From: Symbiodinium sp. CCMP2592
Taxonomy: Eukaryota > Sar > Dinophyceae > Suessiales > Symbiodiniaceae
Assembly: GCA_905221615.1 (NCBI GenBank)
Contig: CAJNDT010006007.1
Location: forward strand, 104,501 to 168,500
DNA length: 64,000 nt
Direction of reading: 5' to 3'
In this document: positions 1 through 10,117 of the stretch, piece after piece
Numbering within the stretch: the stretch's first letter is position 1
Layout: each line of letters opens with the position of its first letter
Notes under the pieces: model-generated
Databases searched by the model: none
What the model was told of the DNA's origin: nothing
Seen by the model: only the letters and a program-made list of their open reading frames with translations
Made by a program: the position numbers and the translations under genes

Positions 1-870
1 CAACCGTATGAAGAAACCTTCACGGTACTCGGAATGCAGCTGGACGTCAGCCGCCTCCACGAGGGTGTTGCGGTACTAGCCAACAAAGAAGGCCGTGTCA
101 AGCGCATTGCCGAAATGCTTGGTAACATCTTTGACCGAGGTACCCTTGGCAGGCATGAGGCACAGGTGCTCCTGGGACTTTTAAACTACGCCTCTGGATT
201 CTTTGCGGGCCGATCCCTAAAGCCGGCATGCCACTTCCTGCTATCCTTGGTTCGTGGGAAACGCCCGACTGCTGCCGAAATACAGCGCTTCTGCAAAACC
301 ACCCAGGCTGTCTTGAGCACCACGCCACCGAGAATCCTTCGCATCTTTGACCCGCGACCGCCCATCCATGTCTGGACGGACGGTGCTTGGGAAGACCCTT
401 GGGCTGGAATAGGTGCGGTTGTTCTAGACACGCTAGACGATAGCGCTAGGGTTTTTGCTGGTTGTGTGCCCACTAAGCTTTTGGAGCGATGGAAGCTGGA
501 TGTGGGATCGCAGCTTATATGCGAAATCGAACTCTACGCCTTAGTCACTTTGCGTCGTATGCTCCAAAACAGCCTGTGCAACCGAAGAGTCATCTTCTGG
601 CTGGACAACGAAGCTGCACGCACATCAGCAATCAAAGGTTTGAGCAAGAGCGAATCCATGTATCGCTTAGCCCACTATCTTGCAGTGATTGAGGCTGAGG
701 CTCCTTGCGTTGCATGGTACGAGAGAGTGCCATCCTTTTCAAACGTGGCAGACCCTCCCTCACGAGGTGATGGGCAAAGCATACTCAGCTTGGTAGGCGC
801 CAAGGTTGTAGAAGCTTTCATCCATGATGAGAGTTCTAACCAGAGATTTCTTCATCAGGGGTTCGCGTGA
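1..870 (+). CDS. SDR-1 ORF3, C-terminal RNase H (partial)
   Basis: The frame is open from base 1, so the start shown by the first ATG (34) is only internal. The protein carries a DIRS-type RNase H. It has WTDGAWE near residue 125 (first catalytic Asp), an IELYA helix carrying the Glu, WLDNEAA with the next Asp, and a terminal SNVADPPSR motif. In DIRS-like elements this RNase H follows the RT and degrades the RNA of the RNA-DNA hybrid. The stop at 868-870 lies six bases before the B1 repeat, as in the other copies where ORF3 ends just before B1. The RT part is outside the window. Confidence 0.85.
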   Translation, partial: QPYEETFTVLGMQLDVSRLHEGVAVLANKEGRVKRIAEMLGNIFDRGTLGRHEAQVLLGLLNYASGFFAGRSLKPACHFLLSLVRGKRPTAAEIQRFCKTTQAVLSTTPPRILRIFDPRPPIHVWTDGAWEDPWAGIGAVVLDTLDDSARVFAGCVPTKLLERWKLDVGSQLICEIELYALVTLRRMLQNSLCNRRVIFWLDNEAARTSAIKGLSKSESMYRLAHYLAVIEAEAPCVAWYERVPSFSNVADPPSRGDGQSILSLVGAKVVEAFIHDESSNQRFLHQGFA

Positions 871-875
871 TGTCA

Positions 876-1194
876 GGGGCATTCGGGACGCTGCCCCTCT
901 TGATCTTGAAAAATCTCAGCTTGCCAAACCCGTGATGCTCGAACATCGGTTTGGCCGGAGCTGTGGGGGCTCCCGAATTAGAATTCACCCCAGATCACCG
1001 TGCGAATAAAAAGAGTGTGGCGCGACAACTCCTGGGATCCTCCTTTTATATATTGTGAGGATCTGATACTTTATACTCTTGGTATTGAAATATATTCCAA
1101 TATTATTTGAAGGATTCTGTCTTATATGATTGAAGTCCGTGATATTTGATATCACTCAACCTTTTTGTAAAACATCAGGTTTCTGAAAGAAGAA
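876..1194 (+). repeat. SDR-1 B1 repeat
   Basis: 319-bp direct repeat of 1406-1724. It begins at GGGGCATTCGGG and ends at GAAAGAAGAA. It includes an AT-rich stretch with a TATATATT tract near 1046. Confidence 0.9.
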
Positions 1195-1405
1195 CATTTT
1201 CTGCTTGCAGACTTTTCTTTCTTTTGGAAACTTGACAGGCAGTGAAGCTGCCGTGTTTTACATCGGAGGTTTTTGGAAAACATTTCTTGCATGAACCTCA
1301 TTTCTTTGACATGGCAGATCGGAGATCTCTATCCTACCCGCGAGTCTGCTCAAAGTGAGAGGCAAGAAATTTTCTTTTCCCACCCTCCCACCCAATGAGG
1401 ACGGG
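1195..1405 (+). repeat. SDR-1 A2 repeat plus spacer
   Basis: Segment between B1 and B2. By analogy with SDR-3, -4 and -6 it should be a copy of the element's A1, which lies off the window, so that match cannot be shown here. It ends with a T-rich run followed by a C-rich tract at 1379-1393, the same order seen at the A2/B2 border of the other copies. Confidence 0.7.
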
Positions 1406-1724
1406 GGGGCATTCGGGACGCTGCCCCTCTTGATCTTGAAAAATCTCAGCTTGCCAAACCCGTGATGCTCGAACATCGGTTTGGCCGGAGCTGTGGGGGC
1501 TCCCGAATTAGAATTCACCCCAGATCACCGTGCGAATAAAAAGAGTGTGGCGCGACAACTCCTGGGATCCTCCTTTTATATATTGTGAGGATCTGATACT
1601 TTATACTCTTGGTATTGAAATATATTCCAATATTATTTGAAGGATTCTGTCTTATATGATTGAAGTCCGTGATATTTGATATCACTCAACCTTTTTGTAA
1701 AACATCAGGTTTCTGAAAGAAGAA
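1406..1724 (+). repeat. SDR-1 B2 repeat (element right end)
   Basis: Second copy of the 319-bp B repeat. It ends at GAAGAA, after which SDR-2 ORF3 sequence resumes. Confidence 0.9.
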
Positions 1725-2312
1725 TCTGTGGACCCGACAGCTCCCAAATCTTTCACATCCGGCGCATATGTCCATCAGGCCAAAGCCGGACTGCGTTCTA
1801 ATTTTCACGCCTTTCCTTTCAGCACTATGCTTCTCGCCGCCGTCTTGTCGGCGTCTTTTGGCTCTCGCTGCTTCTCGTCTGTTGGACTTTTCTTGAATTT
1901 GAAGGCGCCTCTGCGCAACGACGCCAACAACGATCATGCCCATCCCAACCTGATCTTGCCTGCCTCTGTTTTCCACAATGGCCAGATTTGGGTTGAGGGT
2001 AAAGGCGAGTGCCCGTGCCCCGACCCCGACGTGCCACGTCTGGGTTACTTGCTGCCTGTTGCCGACGGCCCACAGTTGCTTCCTTCAGAGCGGTTGCACG
2101 CAACTTGCGACTGGGAGGGTACTCGTTTGTTGATTGTTGGCTTCTGCATTCGTGACACTGGCCTCCTGTCCGAGGCACATCGTGCTCGACTCCTTGATGC
2201 TCGTTTCCTCCTGCCTCAGGTTGAGTCCGGATCGGCCTCAGACGATGTGCTCCCTGTGCCACCGCCCAAGCGGCCCAAGGTTGCCTACCGACCCCCGCTT
2301 GCCCTTCCCTAA
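1725..2312 (+). pseudogene. SDR-2 ORF3, dioxygenase-like domain (His lost)
   Basis: N-terminal part of ORF3, cut on the left by SDR-1. The fold signature of a 2-oxoglutarate/Fe(II) oxygenase is recognisable: the GGxxW-type strand appears as NGQIWVEG, followed about 50 residues later by SERLHATCDWEGTRLLI, which holds the distal His and the Arg. The proximal iron-binding HxD, intact in SDR-3, -4, -5 and -6, reads RND here (CGC at the His codon), so the domain is probably inactive. The frame ends at 2312 and the methyltransferase continues in another frame. Confidence 0.65.
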
Positions 2313-2323
2313 CACCGCTAGGT

Positions 2324-3407
2324 TTGCCTGACGCCGGACCATCGACAAGTGCATCAACCTCCAGGCATACTGGACTGCAGGAGGCCTTTCCTCAACAGGC
2401 CACGCCATTGGTTATCGAGATCTTTGCCGGCACGGCTCGGCTTAGCACTGCCTGTCAGAAGCTGGGTTTCCGAACGCTTGCAATCGATAAATCCACCGCA
2501 CGTGGACGCTTCCCCATACAACGTCTTGACCTCACCGATGCTGACGACCTTTGCATTCTTCTGGATATCATCCGTCTTGAGGCCAATATTGTCTGGATTC
2601 ATTGTGCGCCGCCGTGTGGCACCGCGTCTGCGGCGCGCTCCAGACCCATTCCGGAATTGACGGCTGCTGGTGTTCGGGTGCCGCAGCCTTTGCGCAGTAC
2701 TTCCGAACCCCAAGGACTCTCCACTTTGACCGGCGCGGATCTTGAACGGGTCCAGCAGGCCAATATGCTCTACCGTGCTGTCGGGCAAATTGCTGACCTG
2801 GCTCGACAATTGAACATCTTCGTCACCGTGGAAAACCCGCGCAACTCTTTGGCTTGGTTGTGCGATGGTCTGGACGATCTGTTCCGATCACCACATCACA
2901 CCGTGGTCTACGGTCTACGATGCCTGCATGCATGGTGGCACACGTGACAAAACCACCTTGTTGTGGTGCTCTGCTGATTGGTTTCAGCCTCTCGCTCTTC
3001 GGTGCTCACGTGACCACCAGCACGCTTCATGGAAACCTCGTTTACAACCACATGCTACCTCTTTCCCGACTGCCGATGAAGCTGCATATCCGGTGCTGCT
3101 TTGTGAACGAATGGCCCACATCATTGCCGAACGTGCTGGTGGACTAGCGCTTGCTGTGCCCGACCCACGCCCTTTTTCGCAGGTATACTTGCAGCGACAG
3201 CCTCGTTTTGCACGGCCCTTGGTTGCCTGCTATTCTGGAAGTGATGACTGGGCCATCCCTGTTCGATCCGATGATCTTGCCTCCACACTGCTGGCTTGCT
3301 ACCCAAAGGGAGCGCGCATTATTCAACGCAAACTTGTGTCCTGGGGTATGGTGCGGGTTTGCGTGCCTACCTGTCATCGTTGTATTACAAATACCCCCAA
3401 CAGGTGA
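2324..3407 (+). pseudogene. SDR-2 ORF3, C5-methyltransferase-like domain (frameshifted)
   Basis: Rossmann-type methyltransferase in two frames (2324-2947, then a frame seen from 2865 to 3407). Motif I is IEIFAGTARLS (S-adenosylmethionine binding). Motif IV is HCAPPCGTASAAR, with the PPC cysteine that acts as nucleophile in C5-cytosine methyltransferases. Motif VI is TVENPRNSL. A frameshift near 2935 separates these from the HGGTRDKTTLL segment, which occupies the place of the R-containing motif VIII, and from the EAAYP..LC end. The catalytic cysteine is kept although the oxygenase next to it is damaged. Assignment to the C5 family rests on motif order only. Confidence 0.65.
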
Positions 3408-5464
3408 AGATCGCTGATTGTACTGAGGAGGACCACCTCAAGCATGACGAAACAGTCGCGATAATGGGTTTCATTGGGGCAGACGATCCGTGCTCCGAGC
3501 ATGCGGAGATTGTTTCTGTTGGAATACCTAAAGAACCTTGCGACTTCGTGGCGGATGCCGTGAAGGCTGGACATCCTAGGAATGCTCTGAACGCGAGCCG
3601 GGAAGGACCTTCTTCCAAAGTTGCAGATGCCATTCTCATGGATTTCGAACAGAGGGAGCGGCTTGCCTCACAAACCAAGGATCGTTGGAGTCGGATTGCG
3701 GCTACAACTAAGCCCTTGAATCAGAGCATGTTGAAGAACAAGCCGGACCACATTGTGACCGCGTTAGGGGATAAGAATCTTTTGGCCTGGAAAAGTATTC
3801 TTGGTGACAATGGCTTCCCGGACCAACAACTCTGGTCCGACCTGCGCGATGGACTTAGACTGACTGGATGGATGCGGGACACGGGAATCTTCGACAAGAA
3901 AGTCCGTCCCCCGCAAACATCGCTGGAGCACCTGCTAAGTCAATCCCAGTACCAAACACCGCTGACCTTGAAAAGGCTACAGAAGACTGTTGTTGACATC
4001 ACGGCACGCAAGGCGTGGGCTGAAACGGTGGAGGAAGAGAAAAAGGGATGGATCTTTCGGGATGAAAATGCAAATCTCGATGACATCGTCTTGGCTCATC
4101 GTTTCGGCTTGCAGCAGAAAGACAAAGTTCGTGTAATCGACAACGGCAAGGAGTGTGGCCTCAACTTGGCTTGTGGGCTACCAGAGAAGTTCACCTTGCA
4201 TGGAGTGGACGTGCTTGCTGGAGTTTTCATTGAGTTGCTCAACCGTCCTGAAGCTGCCGGCAAAAGGATCAAAGGGGAAACCATAGATCTGGTGTCTGCG
4301 TACAAGTTTTATCCAATCCACCCTCAAGACAGGCGTCATCTGAGGATCGGGGTCTATGACACCGACTCTGGCATGGTCAGGATTTATGGAACCAACGTTC
4401 TTCCTTTCGGTGCCACCGGAAGTGTGGCAGGTTTCCTGCGAGTTTCGGCGGCGATTTGGCATACGGGTATCCAGGACCTTGGCCTGGGATGGTGTGCCTA
4501 CTTTGACGATTTTCCTTTGATGGCCCTTGAAGGTCATGAAGACCAGGTTGGGGGATTGGCTGGAGAAGTGTTTGACGCACTGGGGATCCAATACGCAGAG
4601 GAGGGGAAGAAGGCAACTGACTTTGATTACACTTTTGCCGCCCTGGGATTGCAGTATGACTTGACGAGATTCAATGAGGTCGTGGTCATCATTCGGCATA
4701 CGGAGGCACGTACTGCTGAGCTGGTGGAGACGCTCGAGGGAATCTTACGTGATGCTGTACTTCGACCTAAGGATGCGGAAGTTTTGAGGGGAAGGATGCA
4801 TTGGTTTACTTCGTATCTTTTCGGTCGTGCGCCGTGTGAGGCGATGAGACAGATCTCCTTGAGGGCTCAATGCATGGACTCATGCACACGGCTCACTGAC
4901 GACCTGACCGAGGCGATTCGAACCTTGCTCCGCTATGTAGTGGACTCCAGGCCATTAGAGCTGAGGCAAACGACAGGGCGCGAGCTGTATGTTTTTACAG
5001 ATGGCTCGTATGAGCCCACGGCTGAGAAGCGCGCCGACATTGGTGGCGTCCTCTATGACAGCGCTGGCACGCCATTGTCCTTCTTCTCTGCACAGGTGAA
5101 CGAGGACGATCTGCGGGCTCTTGAGGAAACTTCTGATCATCCGATATATGAGGTGGAACTGTATGCCGCATTGGTTGCATTTGAGATTTGGGGACCCTTA
5201 TTGGAGGATTCCTTTTCCGTTTTTTACCTTGATAACGAAGCCGCTCAGTCAGCACTCATCGCGGGCCGTTCGGGCACGGATCATGGAAGGAAGCTGGTCC
5301 AACGTTTCTTGGACGCCGAGCACAGGTGGCGGGCAAGGCCATGGTTCGGGCGAGTCCCGACCAACTCGAATCCAGCGGATGAGCCAAGCCGCGACTGCTG
5401 CAAAAGGCTCTTGAATCAAGGCGCTCAGCGGATGCATACTAGTGGTGAGAGGATGCTTGTTTGA
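3296..5464 (+). CDS. SDR-2 ORF3, reverse transcriptase and RNase H
   Basis: Long open part of the broken ORF3, about 720 residues. RT motif A is TIDLVSAYKF, motif B is VLPFGATGSVAGF and motif C is AYFDDFPL with both catalytic Asp. The RNase H follows, with VFTDGSYEP, EVELYA, FYLDNEAAQ and SNPADEPSR. RT and RNase H order and the terminal ADxxSR motif match DIRS-like elements. There is no aspartic protease and no DDE integrase, consistent with use of a tyrosine recombinase. The first residues belong to the linker after the methyltransferase. The copy is non-functional as a whole because of upstream frameshifts. Confidence 0.8.
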   Translation: MLPKGSAHYSTQTCVLGYGAGLRAYLSSLYYKYPQQVKIADCTEEDHLKHDETVAIMGFIGADDPCSEHAEIVSVGIPKEPCDFVADAVKAGHPRNALNASREGPSSKVADAILMDFEQRERLASQTKDRWSRIAATTKPLNQSMLKNKPDHIVTALGDKNLLAWKSILGDNGFPDQQLWSDLRDGLRLTGWMRDTGIFDKKVRPPQTSLEHLLSQSQYQTPLTLKRLQKTVVDITARKAWAETVEEEKKGWIFRDENANLDDIVLAHRFGLQQKDKVRVIDNGKECGLNLACGLPEKFTLHGVDVLAGVFIELLNRPEAAGKRIKGETIDLVSAYKFYPIHPQDRRHLRIGVYDTDSGMVRIYGTNVLPFGATGSVAGFLRVSAAIWHTGIQDLGLGWCAYFDDFPLMALEGHEDQVGGLAGEVFDALGIQYAEEGKKATDFDYTFAALGLQYDLTRFNEVVVIIRHTEARTAELVETLEGILRDAVLRPKDAEVLRGRMHWFTSYLFGRAPCEAMRQISLRAQCMDSCTRLTDDLTEAIRTLLRYVVDSRPLELRQTTGRELYVFTDGSYEPTAEKRADIGGVLYDSAGTPLSFFSAQVNEDDLRALEETSDHPIYEVELYAALVAFEIWGPLLEDSFSVFYLDNEAAQSALIAGRSGTDHGRKLVQRFLDAEHRWRARPWFGRVPTNSNPADEPSRDCCKRLLNQGAQRMHTSGERMLV

Positions 5465-5492
5465 GGGAGCGGCTGCATGTGTGCACGGTGCT

Positions 5493-5757
5493 GGGGGTAT
5501 GATCGGGTGCGCAAGCTCTCGACTTATCTCATCGACACATGTGTCTTGCATTGGATGCTTGTGACCTTGGGGCCGATGGAGATATCAAACTTTTATCGTT
5601 TCGACCCCACGGCATCGCGCAATATCATCATAGCAAAACGAAGGCTGCTGAGCGAGTGACTGCGTTCTTATTTAACATTATTCTCGGAAATATATTGGAG
5701 TGACGTGAAGAGGAATATTCATGATATTGTCCATGTGTTTGTGGAACAGGAAATAAG
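5493..5757 (+). repeat. SDR-2 B1 repeat
   Basis: About 260 bp, matched by 33697-33957. B1 starts at GGGGGTATGATCGGG and ends at AAATAAG. By eye the two copies differ at several positions, including a 2-bp indel near 5560. That is more than in SDR-4 or SDR-6 and suggests an older insertion. Confidence 0.85.
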
Positions 5758-5956
5758 TCTTCATCACTTGTGATTATCACTTTATTTCCTTTTTCACAAC
5801 AACCGTTGTCGGGTTACGACAAGGTTGAACATGGAGATTTTCATGAGATTTCCGTTTTTCACGATTTGCTCTCTTTTACTTTCACGCATGAGCATTGAGA
5901 AACATGGGCATTTGAATGACGATCCGAAGGCAAAGTTTCTTGCTCAAGTGGGCAGG
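5758..5956 (+). repeat. SDR-2 A2 repeat, interrupted by SDR-3
   Basis: Begins right after AAATAAG with TCTTCATCACTTGTGAT. It resembles the A1 of SDR-8 (58468 on: ATCACTTGTGAT, then TCACTTTATTTCC), so SDR-2 and SDR-8 appear to be related families. It is cut at 5956; the rest (T-rich end and C-tract) is at 19707-19737. Confidence 0.7.
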
Positions 5957-6189
5957 AACCACACAGTCTCGCCCCGAGATAGTGGGTTCTCTTGAGCCTG
6001 AGCGAAGGCCCTCGCGTGGGCCGCCTTGGACAAACTTAGGAAAAACTTTCTTGTGCCAGCATGATTTTCTTGATGCACTTCCTTTGTTTTCTTGAAGCTT
6101 TTTGCAAACCTCTTTGCGGTTCCGGTCAGTTCGTGCAATGCCATCTCACATGCAGAGTTGTGTGCTCAAGCCGAGCAAAAATTTTTGTC
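5957..6189 (+). repeat. SDR-3 A1 repeat
   Basis: 233 bp, repeated at 19137-19369 with a few substitutions. It ends with AAAAATTTTTGTC. After this end the two copies diverge: A1 runs into the leader motif, A2 into a C-rich tract. Confidence 0.9.
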
Positions 6190-6235
6190 AGGCTCTCTAA
6201 AGGCCCTTTACTTGCTTCCTAGCAGGCTTCGGGCG
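6190..6235 (+). promoter_or_regulatory. Conserved leader motif after A1 (CTAGCAG at 6219)
   Basis: GGCTCTCTA followed by AGGC and, 29 bases after the end of A1, CTAGCAG. The same motif stands 28-31 bases after A1 in SDR-4, SDR-6 and SDR-7. It resembles a 3' splice acceptor (pyrimidines, then CTAGCAG). Dinoflagellate mRNAs receive a trans-spliced leader, so use as an acceptor is possible but unproven. Confidence 0.4.
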
Positions 6236-6259
6236 CTAATTCCAAGGCTGTAGTTTTCT

Positions 6260-6592
6260 GTGCTTCCCGCAACAGTCGGGAAGCCTATGGACAGGCGCCT
6301 TCGGCATCCGCCTCCGCCTGTCAGACGTTTGCTTCTCTTGTGGCTGTGGGGGCGCCTGCCCGTCCGAGGTTGGCAGTCCGTGATTCTGCAACCTGAGCCT
6401 CCTCCTCAGGTCGGGCTGCCTCAGCTGCTGGGAGCCGCATCTTCTGGTGCTGACGTCTTGCTTGCTCTCGGTGTGCATCAGCTCCGTGCTCTGTCTTGCG
6501 TGTCTCGTGAAGTGGCGCGAGTCTTCTTGGAGATCCGACAGGCGGTGACTCGTGCTGTCCGCTCCCTTGCAAGGGCTTATCACAGTGCTTGA
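6260..6592 (+). CDS. SDR-3 ORF0-position small protein, unknown function
   Basis: Up to 110 residues, ending four bases before the recombinase ATG. The same position, just upstream of the recombinase, is taken by a small coiled-coil ORF in SDR-4, -6 and -7. The second half (LLALGVHQLRALSCVSREVARVFLEIRQAV) is helix-like, while the first half is Pro/Arg-rich. No clear similarity to the other ORF0 proteins can be seen by eye, so this is a positional call only. The start is uncertain. Confidence 0.35.
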   Translation: MLPATVGKPMDRRLRHPPPPVRRLLLLWLWGRLPVRGWQSVILQPEPPPQVGLPQLLGAASSGADVLLALGVHQLRALSCVSREVARVFLEIRQAVTRAVRSLARAYHSA

Positions 6593-6596
6593 CGTT

Positions 6597-8910
6597 ATGT
6601 CCTTTGCATCGAGTTCGGCTGTGCCACCAGCTGCTACGGTTGATGAAGTAGAAGGACCCTCGGTAGTCCCTGACCCCGCCTCCCCGCATGGGGCCCTGCC
6701 CCCCGCAGTGCCCGACGGTCCTTTATAAGGGGTTCAAGTTGGGGGTTGTTTGGATGATTTTGATAGTCTGCTTCAAGAGCTTTCTGAGGAGGTCCAGTAC
6801 CCTTTTCCTCCACAGCCTCCCGAACTTTTCTGCGACTTCCCTGAGGATTGGTGCGAGGATCAGCAAGTTGCAAGTAGTGTCTTCTCGAAACAGGGAGCCT
6901 CCTTGTTGTCGGACACAAGCGATGTCGTCTTGCAAGAGGGAGCCTCCTTGTTGTCATATTCGCCATCACCAGGGCGGGGCGACGGAGTTGACTCCGCGGC
7001 TTTGGGTGCCGCATCAAATACTTCAGTCGGCGGGCTAAGCAGCTCGCGCAGCAAAGAAACTGAACGCCTTTCTTGTGCGCGGGACGACGCCCTGGGCTCC
7101 TTTGTTGGGGGATTAGTCGAGTTTGATGTTGCTAAGTTTGGTAATTTCGACTTGAGCCTTCAACTGCCGTGGGAGACCGATTTTGCAAAGGGCCTGCTTG
7201 ATCCAGATTGTGTATGGGACCCCTTGAATGGCTTCAAGCAGGATTCGAAGATTCCTCCTTTGTCGATCCCAACTCCTGGAAATCCACTATCCAAGCAACC
7301 TGCCAAGGAGTGTAATACTGGTGCGATCTTTGCTTGGGCTGTGTCACTTGGTGCTGCGGCCAGGGACCCTGCAGCTGAGAGAGAGCGAAAGTTCGACCAA
7401 GGTGTGTGCATGTGGAGCCGGTTGGTCCTGAGATATTCGGCATGCTGCACGCTTTATGATTGTGTATTAGATGGCCAAGGTGCAGGCGAGAACATTTATG
7501 TTTTGATCGAAGCTGCAGTCTCAGCGGCCGTGGGAGTCAAGTCGCCACACACCATCCATAAGAGAGCGGCTTCCTTTTGGGCTTTCGTTCGTTGGGTAGA
7601 TGCCCATGAGCCTCAGTCTGCCGAGAAGTTGCACGAGGTACAAGTGTGGAACTTTGTGCAGTTCCTTAAAGCTTCCGAGGCACCCGCATCAAAAGCATCG
7701 TCTGTGATCAGCTCCTTCAGATTTGCGCACTTTGTGCTGGGGTTCAAAGTCTCGGGCATCATCGAGTCAAAACGAATTTGCGGTGCCGCGGAGCAGCAAC
7801 TTGTGAAGGTCAGGAAATTGAGACAAGCCCTAGATCTTAGGGTTTCGCAGATCCTTGAGCTTCATGCGCGGCTGGAGTCCGGAGATCTACACTGCTTCGA
7901 CAGGGCTCTTCTCGCATCCATCTTGATTAGGCTGTATGCCAGGGCACGTCCCAGCGACTTCTTGTTTATCGAATCGGTTGAGGTCGACTGCCCCGCCGAT
8001 TCAGACTACCCTCTGCTAGTCTTTGAAGTCTCTGAGCACAAGGGGGCAAGAAAAGTTCAGCTTAAGAATAAGCTCCTTCCAATCTTGGTGCCAATGATCG
8101 GAGTGCATGGAAAGTGCTGGATCAACGAGGCGTTGAGCGCCTCTAAGGACGCTGGCAGAGCATTGCCTGTTGTGCGGGGGCCATTGACTCTTGCTCCTAG
8201 GGATGCATCTGGAACAATCCCTTCTGCGCGGTCTATCACTTCTGCTGAGGTGGGCCGTGCCTTGCGTATGCATCCGTGCCGAGAGTTACTGCATACTCTC
8301 TTCGGGGCACCTGCTTAGGTTGGGGGAGTAAGTTTGGTTTTGACGAGGACCTCAAAAGTATACTGGGCAGGCATGCCTCGTCTGTCAAGACTACTCAGGC
8401 CATCTACAGCAGAGAGCTTGCGGCCGCCCCAGTGCGAAGGTTGCAAGACTTGATCAGAGAGATCGTGGCTGGGCGGTTCATGCCCGACAGCAGTCGGTCG
8501 AGTTACTTCCCAAAGATGCCGAGCACCAAGGAAGCTGGAAAAGCAATCACGTGTCAGGACGGTTCGCCTCCTGGAAAAGGTGTGGTCAAGATTGAAGTGT
8601 TCAGTAGTGACGAGTCTGGTTCAGAGCCGGGAGATTCGTCTGATAGCGAGTCCTCTGGATCGTCTGCAAGTTCTTCGAGCTCTTCTCCGCTCAGCCCATT
8701 GTGCGACGGTGGAAGAGAGCCAAAGTGGAGTCTACTGACCAGGTGTGGTATGTTCACACCGGTAGTGGAGTTTTGCATCTGCTCGCGAGTCCTGAGGAGG
8801 CTCCGATGTTGCTCGCGTGTGGGCGACCAGTGAATAAGAATTACCGGGAGGCTACGAGAGAGGAAGTATCTCGTGGGACAGAGTGCCGGACATGCAGGCG
8901 AAATGTTTGA
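6597..8910 (+). pseudogene. SDR-3 tyrosine recombinase (stop and frameshifts)
   Basis: The likely start is the ATG at 6597. An in-frame TAA at 6726-6728 (codon 44) interrupts it, and the same frame continues to 8318. The first catalytic Arg block reads LYARARPSDFL. Near 8280-8315 a frameshift leads to YSLRGTCLGW, where the other copies have HSLK or HSCK: the active-site His is replaced by Tyr. It is followed by LGRH and IYSRE with the nucleophilic Tyr. A second shift near 8710 leads to the conserved C-terminal domain (VHTGSGVLHLL, CGR, CRTC) ending at 8910. The family cuts and joins the circular cDNA at insertion; this copy cannot be active. Confidence 0.75.
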
Positions 8911-8960
8911 TGTGAGATCAAGGCTGAAGTCGGCCCCAAAGAAAAAAGGATGCGAAAGGA

Positions 8961-9247
8961 GCGAAGGTGCTCCGAGCGTATGTGCTCCGAAAGTCGATAC
9001 GACTTCTTGGGGGTGTGCGTGCTGTCACCTTGTTGATGTTCCCGCTTGAGCCTTGCTTGAGTCAGTGTGTGCAGGTTTGGCTAGCCTCTCGAGTTGAGGT
9101 ATGAGCGAAGGTGCTCGGAGCGCATGTGCTCCGAAAGTCGATACGACTTCTTTGGGGGTGTGCATGTTTTCACCTTGCTGCTGATGCCACTTGAGCTTTG
9201 TTTGAGTCAGTGTGTGCAGGCCTGGCTACTCTTTCGAGCTGAGGTGG
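8961..9247 (+). repeat. Two tandem copies of a 144-bp unit between recombinase and gag
   Basis: The unit starts GCGAAGGTGCTC, contains AAAGTCGATACGACTTCTT (a short inverted repeat, AAGTCG...CGACTT) and ends near GAGTTGAGGT. The second copy starts at 9105. It fills the 370-bp gap before gag and may hold a promoter or an RNA processing signal; nothing else is recognised there. Confidence 0.6.
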
Positions 9248-9278
9248 ATCGATTTCCGCTAAAGCTTTTGGGCTCAGT

Positions 9279-10091
9279 GTGACCTCTTTGGTAGAGAGCA
9301 CCCATCACTTCACCTCGAGATGCACCGAGGTCGGTCTTAGCCGGGACACGCTCCGTGCTTTTGCAGCTCATGGAATCGACGCTTTGAGTAAGTTGGCTTA
9401 CTCGTGCGGGCAACCGGGGGCGCCGTTGCCTCAATCGGATTTTGATGACTTCATTGCTACCGTGATACCTGCAGCTCTCTTGGGCGAGAAGGGAAGTGTG
9501 AAGAGGCTCATCTTTGAGAGTCAGGCATTACTGCTCACTGATCTGCGTGAACAAGTTACGCAGCCCGACAAGTGGGCTACCAAAAATGTGCCGACCGTCG
9601 AACGGCAGAAGAGAATGGAAGCTGTGAAAGCCAGCATCCCAGGAGTGTTGGTTGAAGGGTCCTTGGAGCCGTCGCATGGGCTCCTCAATGCTGCTTGCCG
9701 CATGGAACGTGAAGGCCAGCTGCGCTACATTGCACCTGAGCAGTGTGGCACAAGAATGTATGAAATCCAGAACGTCAAGGCGCAGAGCAAGGTTCTTTCT
9801 TTGGAAGAGGGCAAGCTTGCGATTTCAGAAGAAAAGGATTTGCCTGAGGTCACTTGTGGGTCCGCCTTGTTGCTGCAGGAGGCTTTGAAAAGGCGTGGGA
9901 TCGCCCTTCAGTTTGCGGGTGTGGCTTCGTTCCTCGCTCACGAGAAGTATGTACTGAAGCTCTTCGGCTACATGGGTCGAGAGCCCCCTCCGGGGCACGC
10001 GAGATCGAGGGCGAGATTAGCCCAAGGCGCAGCCCCGCTGGCACCTACCCCGTGGACGATGCACTGTTACCCGCGTTGCAATCTTATGATG
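9279..10091 (+). pseudogene. SDR-3 Gag, N-terminal part
   Basis: Gag-like nucleocapsid precursor. The region (SLVESTHHFTSRCTEVGLS...) matches the start of SDR-8 Gag (MSLVDSEAAFTQRCQEV), but the codon at the start position is GTG, so the ATG seems lost. The conserved block LKRRGIALQFAGVASF corresponds to QRRGLALDQARLMSW in SDR-8. A frameshift near 9990 moves the end into another frame (PVDDALLPALQSYD), where the 4.6-kb insertion splits the conserved SYD motif. After removal of the insertion the frame runs on into 14699. Confidence 0.7.
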
Positions 10092-10117
10092 CAGAATGAT
10101 CCGCCCTGGGGACGGGA

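Larger units (their letters stand above)
1..1724 (+). mobile_element. SDR-1: 3' end of a PAT/DIRS-like YR retrotransposon, inserted in SDR-2
   Basis: Only the right end lies in the window: the RNase H end of ORF3, then the three-part terminus B1 (876-1194), A2 (1195-1405) and B2 (1406-1724). B1 and B2 are 319-bp direct copies exactly 530 bp apart. That is the split-direct-repeat arrangement known from PAT-like YR retrotransposons. At base 1725 the sequence changes abruptly to the middle of another copy's ORF3, so SDR-1 sits inside SDR-2. Its A1, recombinase and Gag would lie left of the window. Confidence 0.85.
1725..5956 (+). mobile_element. SDR-2: ORF3, B1 and most of A2 (decayed copy)
   Basis: Body of an older SDR element. 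Its 5' part is separated off-window by the SDR-1 insertion. It keeps ORF3 (1725-5464, several frameshifts), B1 (5493-5757) and A2 (from 5758). A2 is cut at 5956 by SDR-3, continues at 19707, and B2 is found at 33697-33957 beyond the LINE. B2 is followed by SDR-5 gag, so SDR-2 itself is inserted in SDR-5. Confidence 0.8.

Noticed and set aside
8950-9250. Possible CRISPR-like or origin repeats
   Set aside because: Only two tandem units of 144 bp with no spacers, in a eukaryotic retroelement context.
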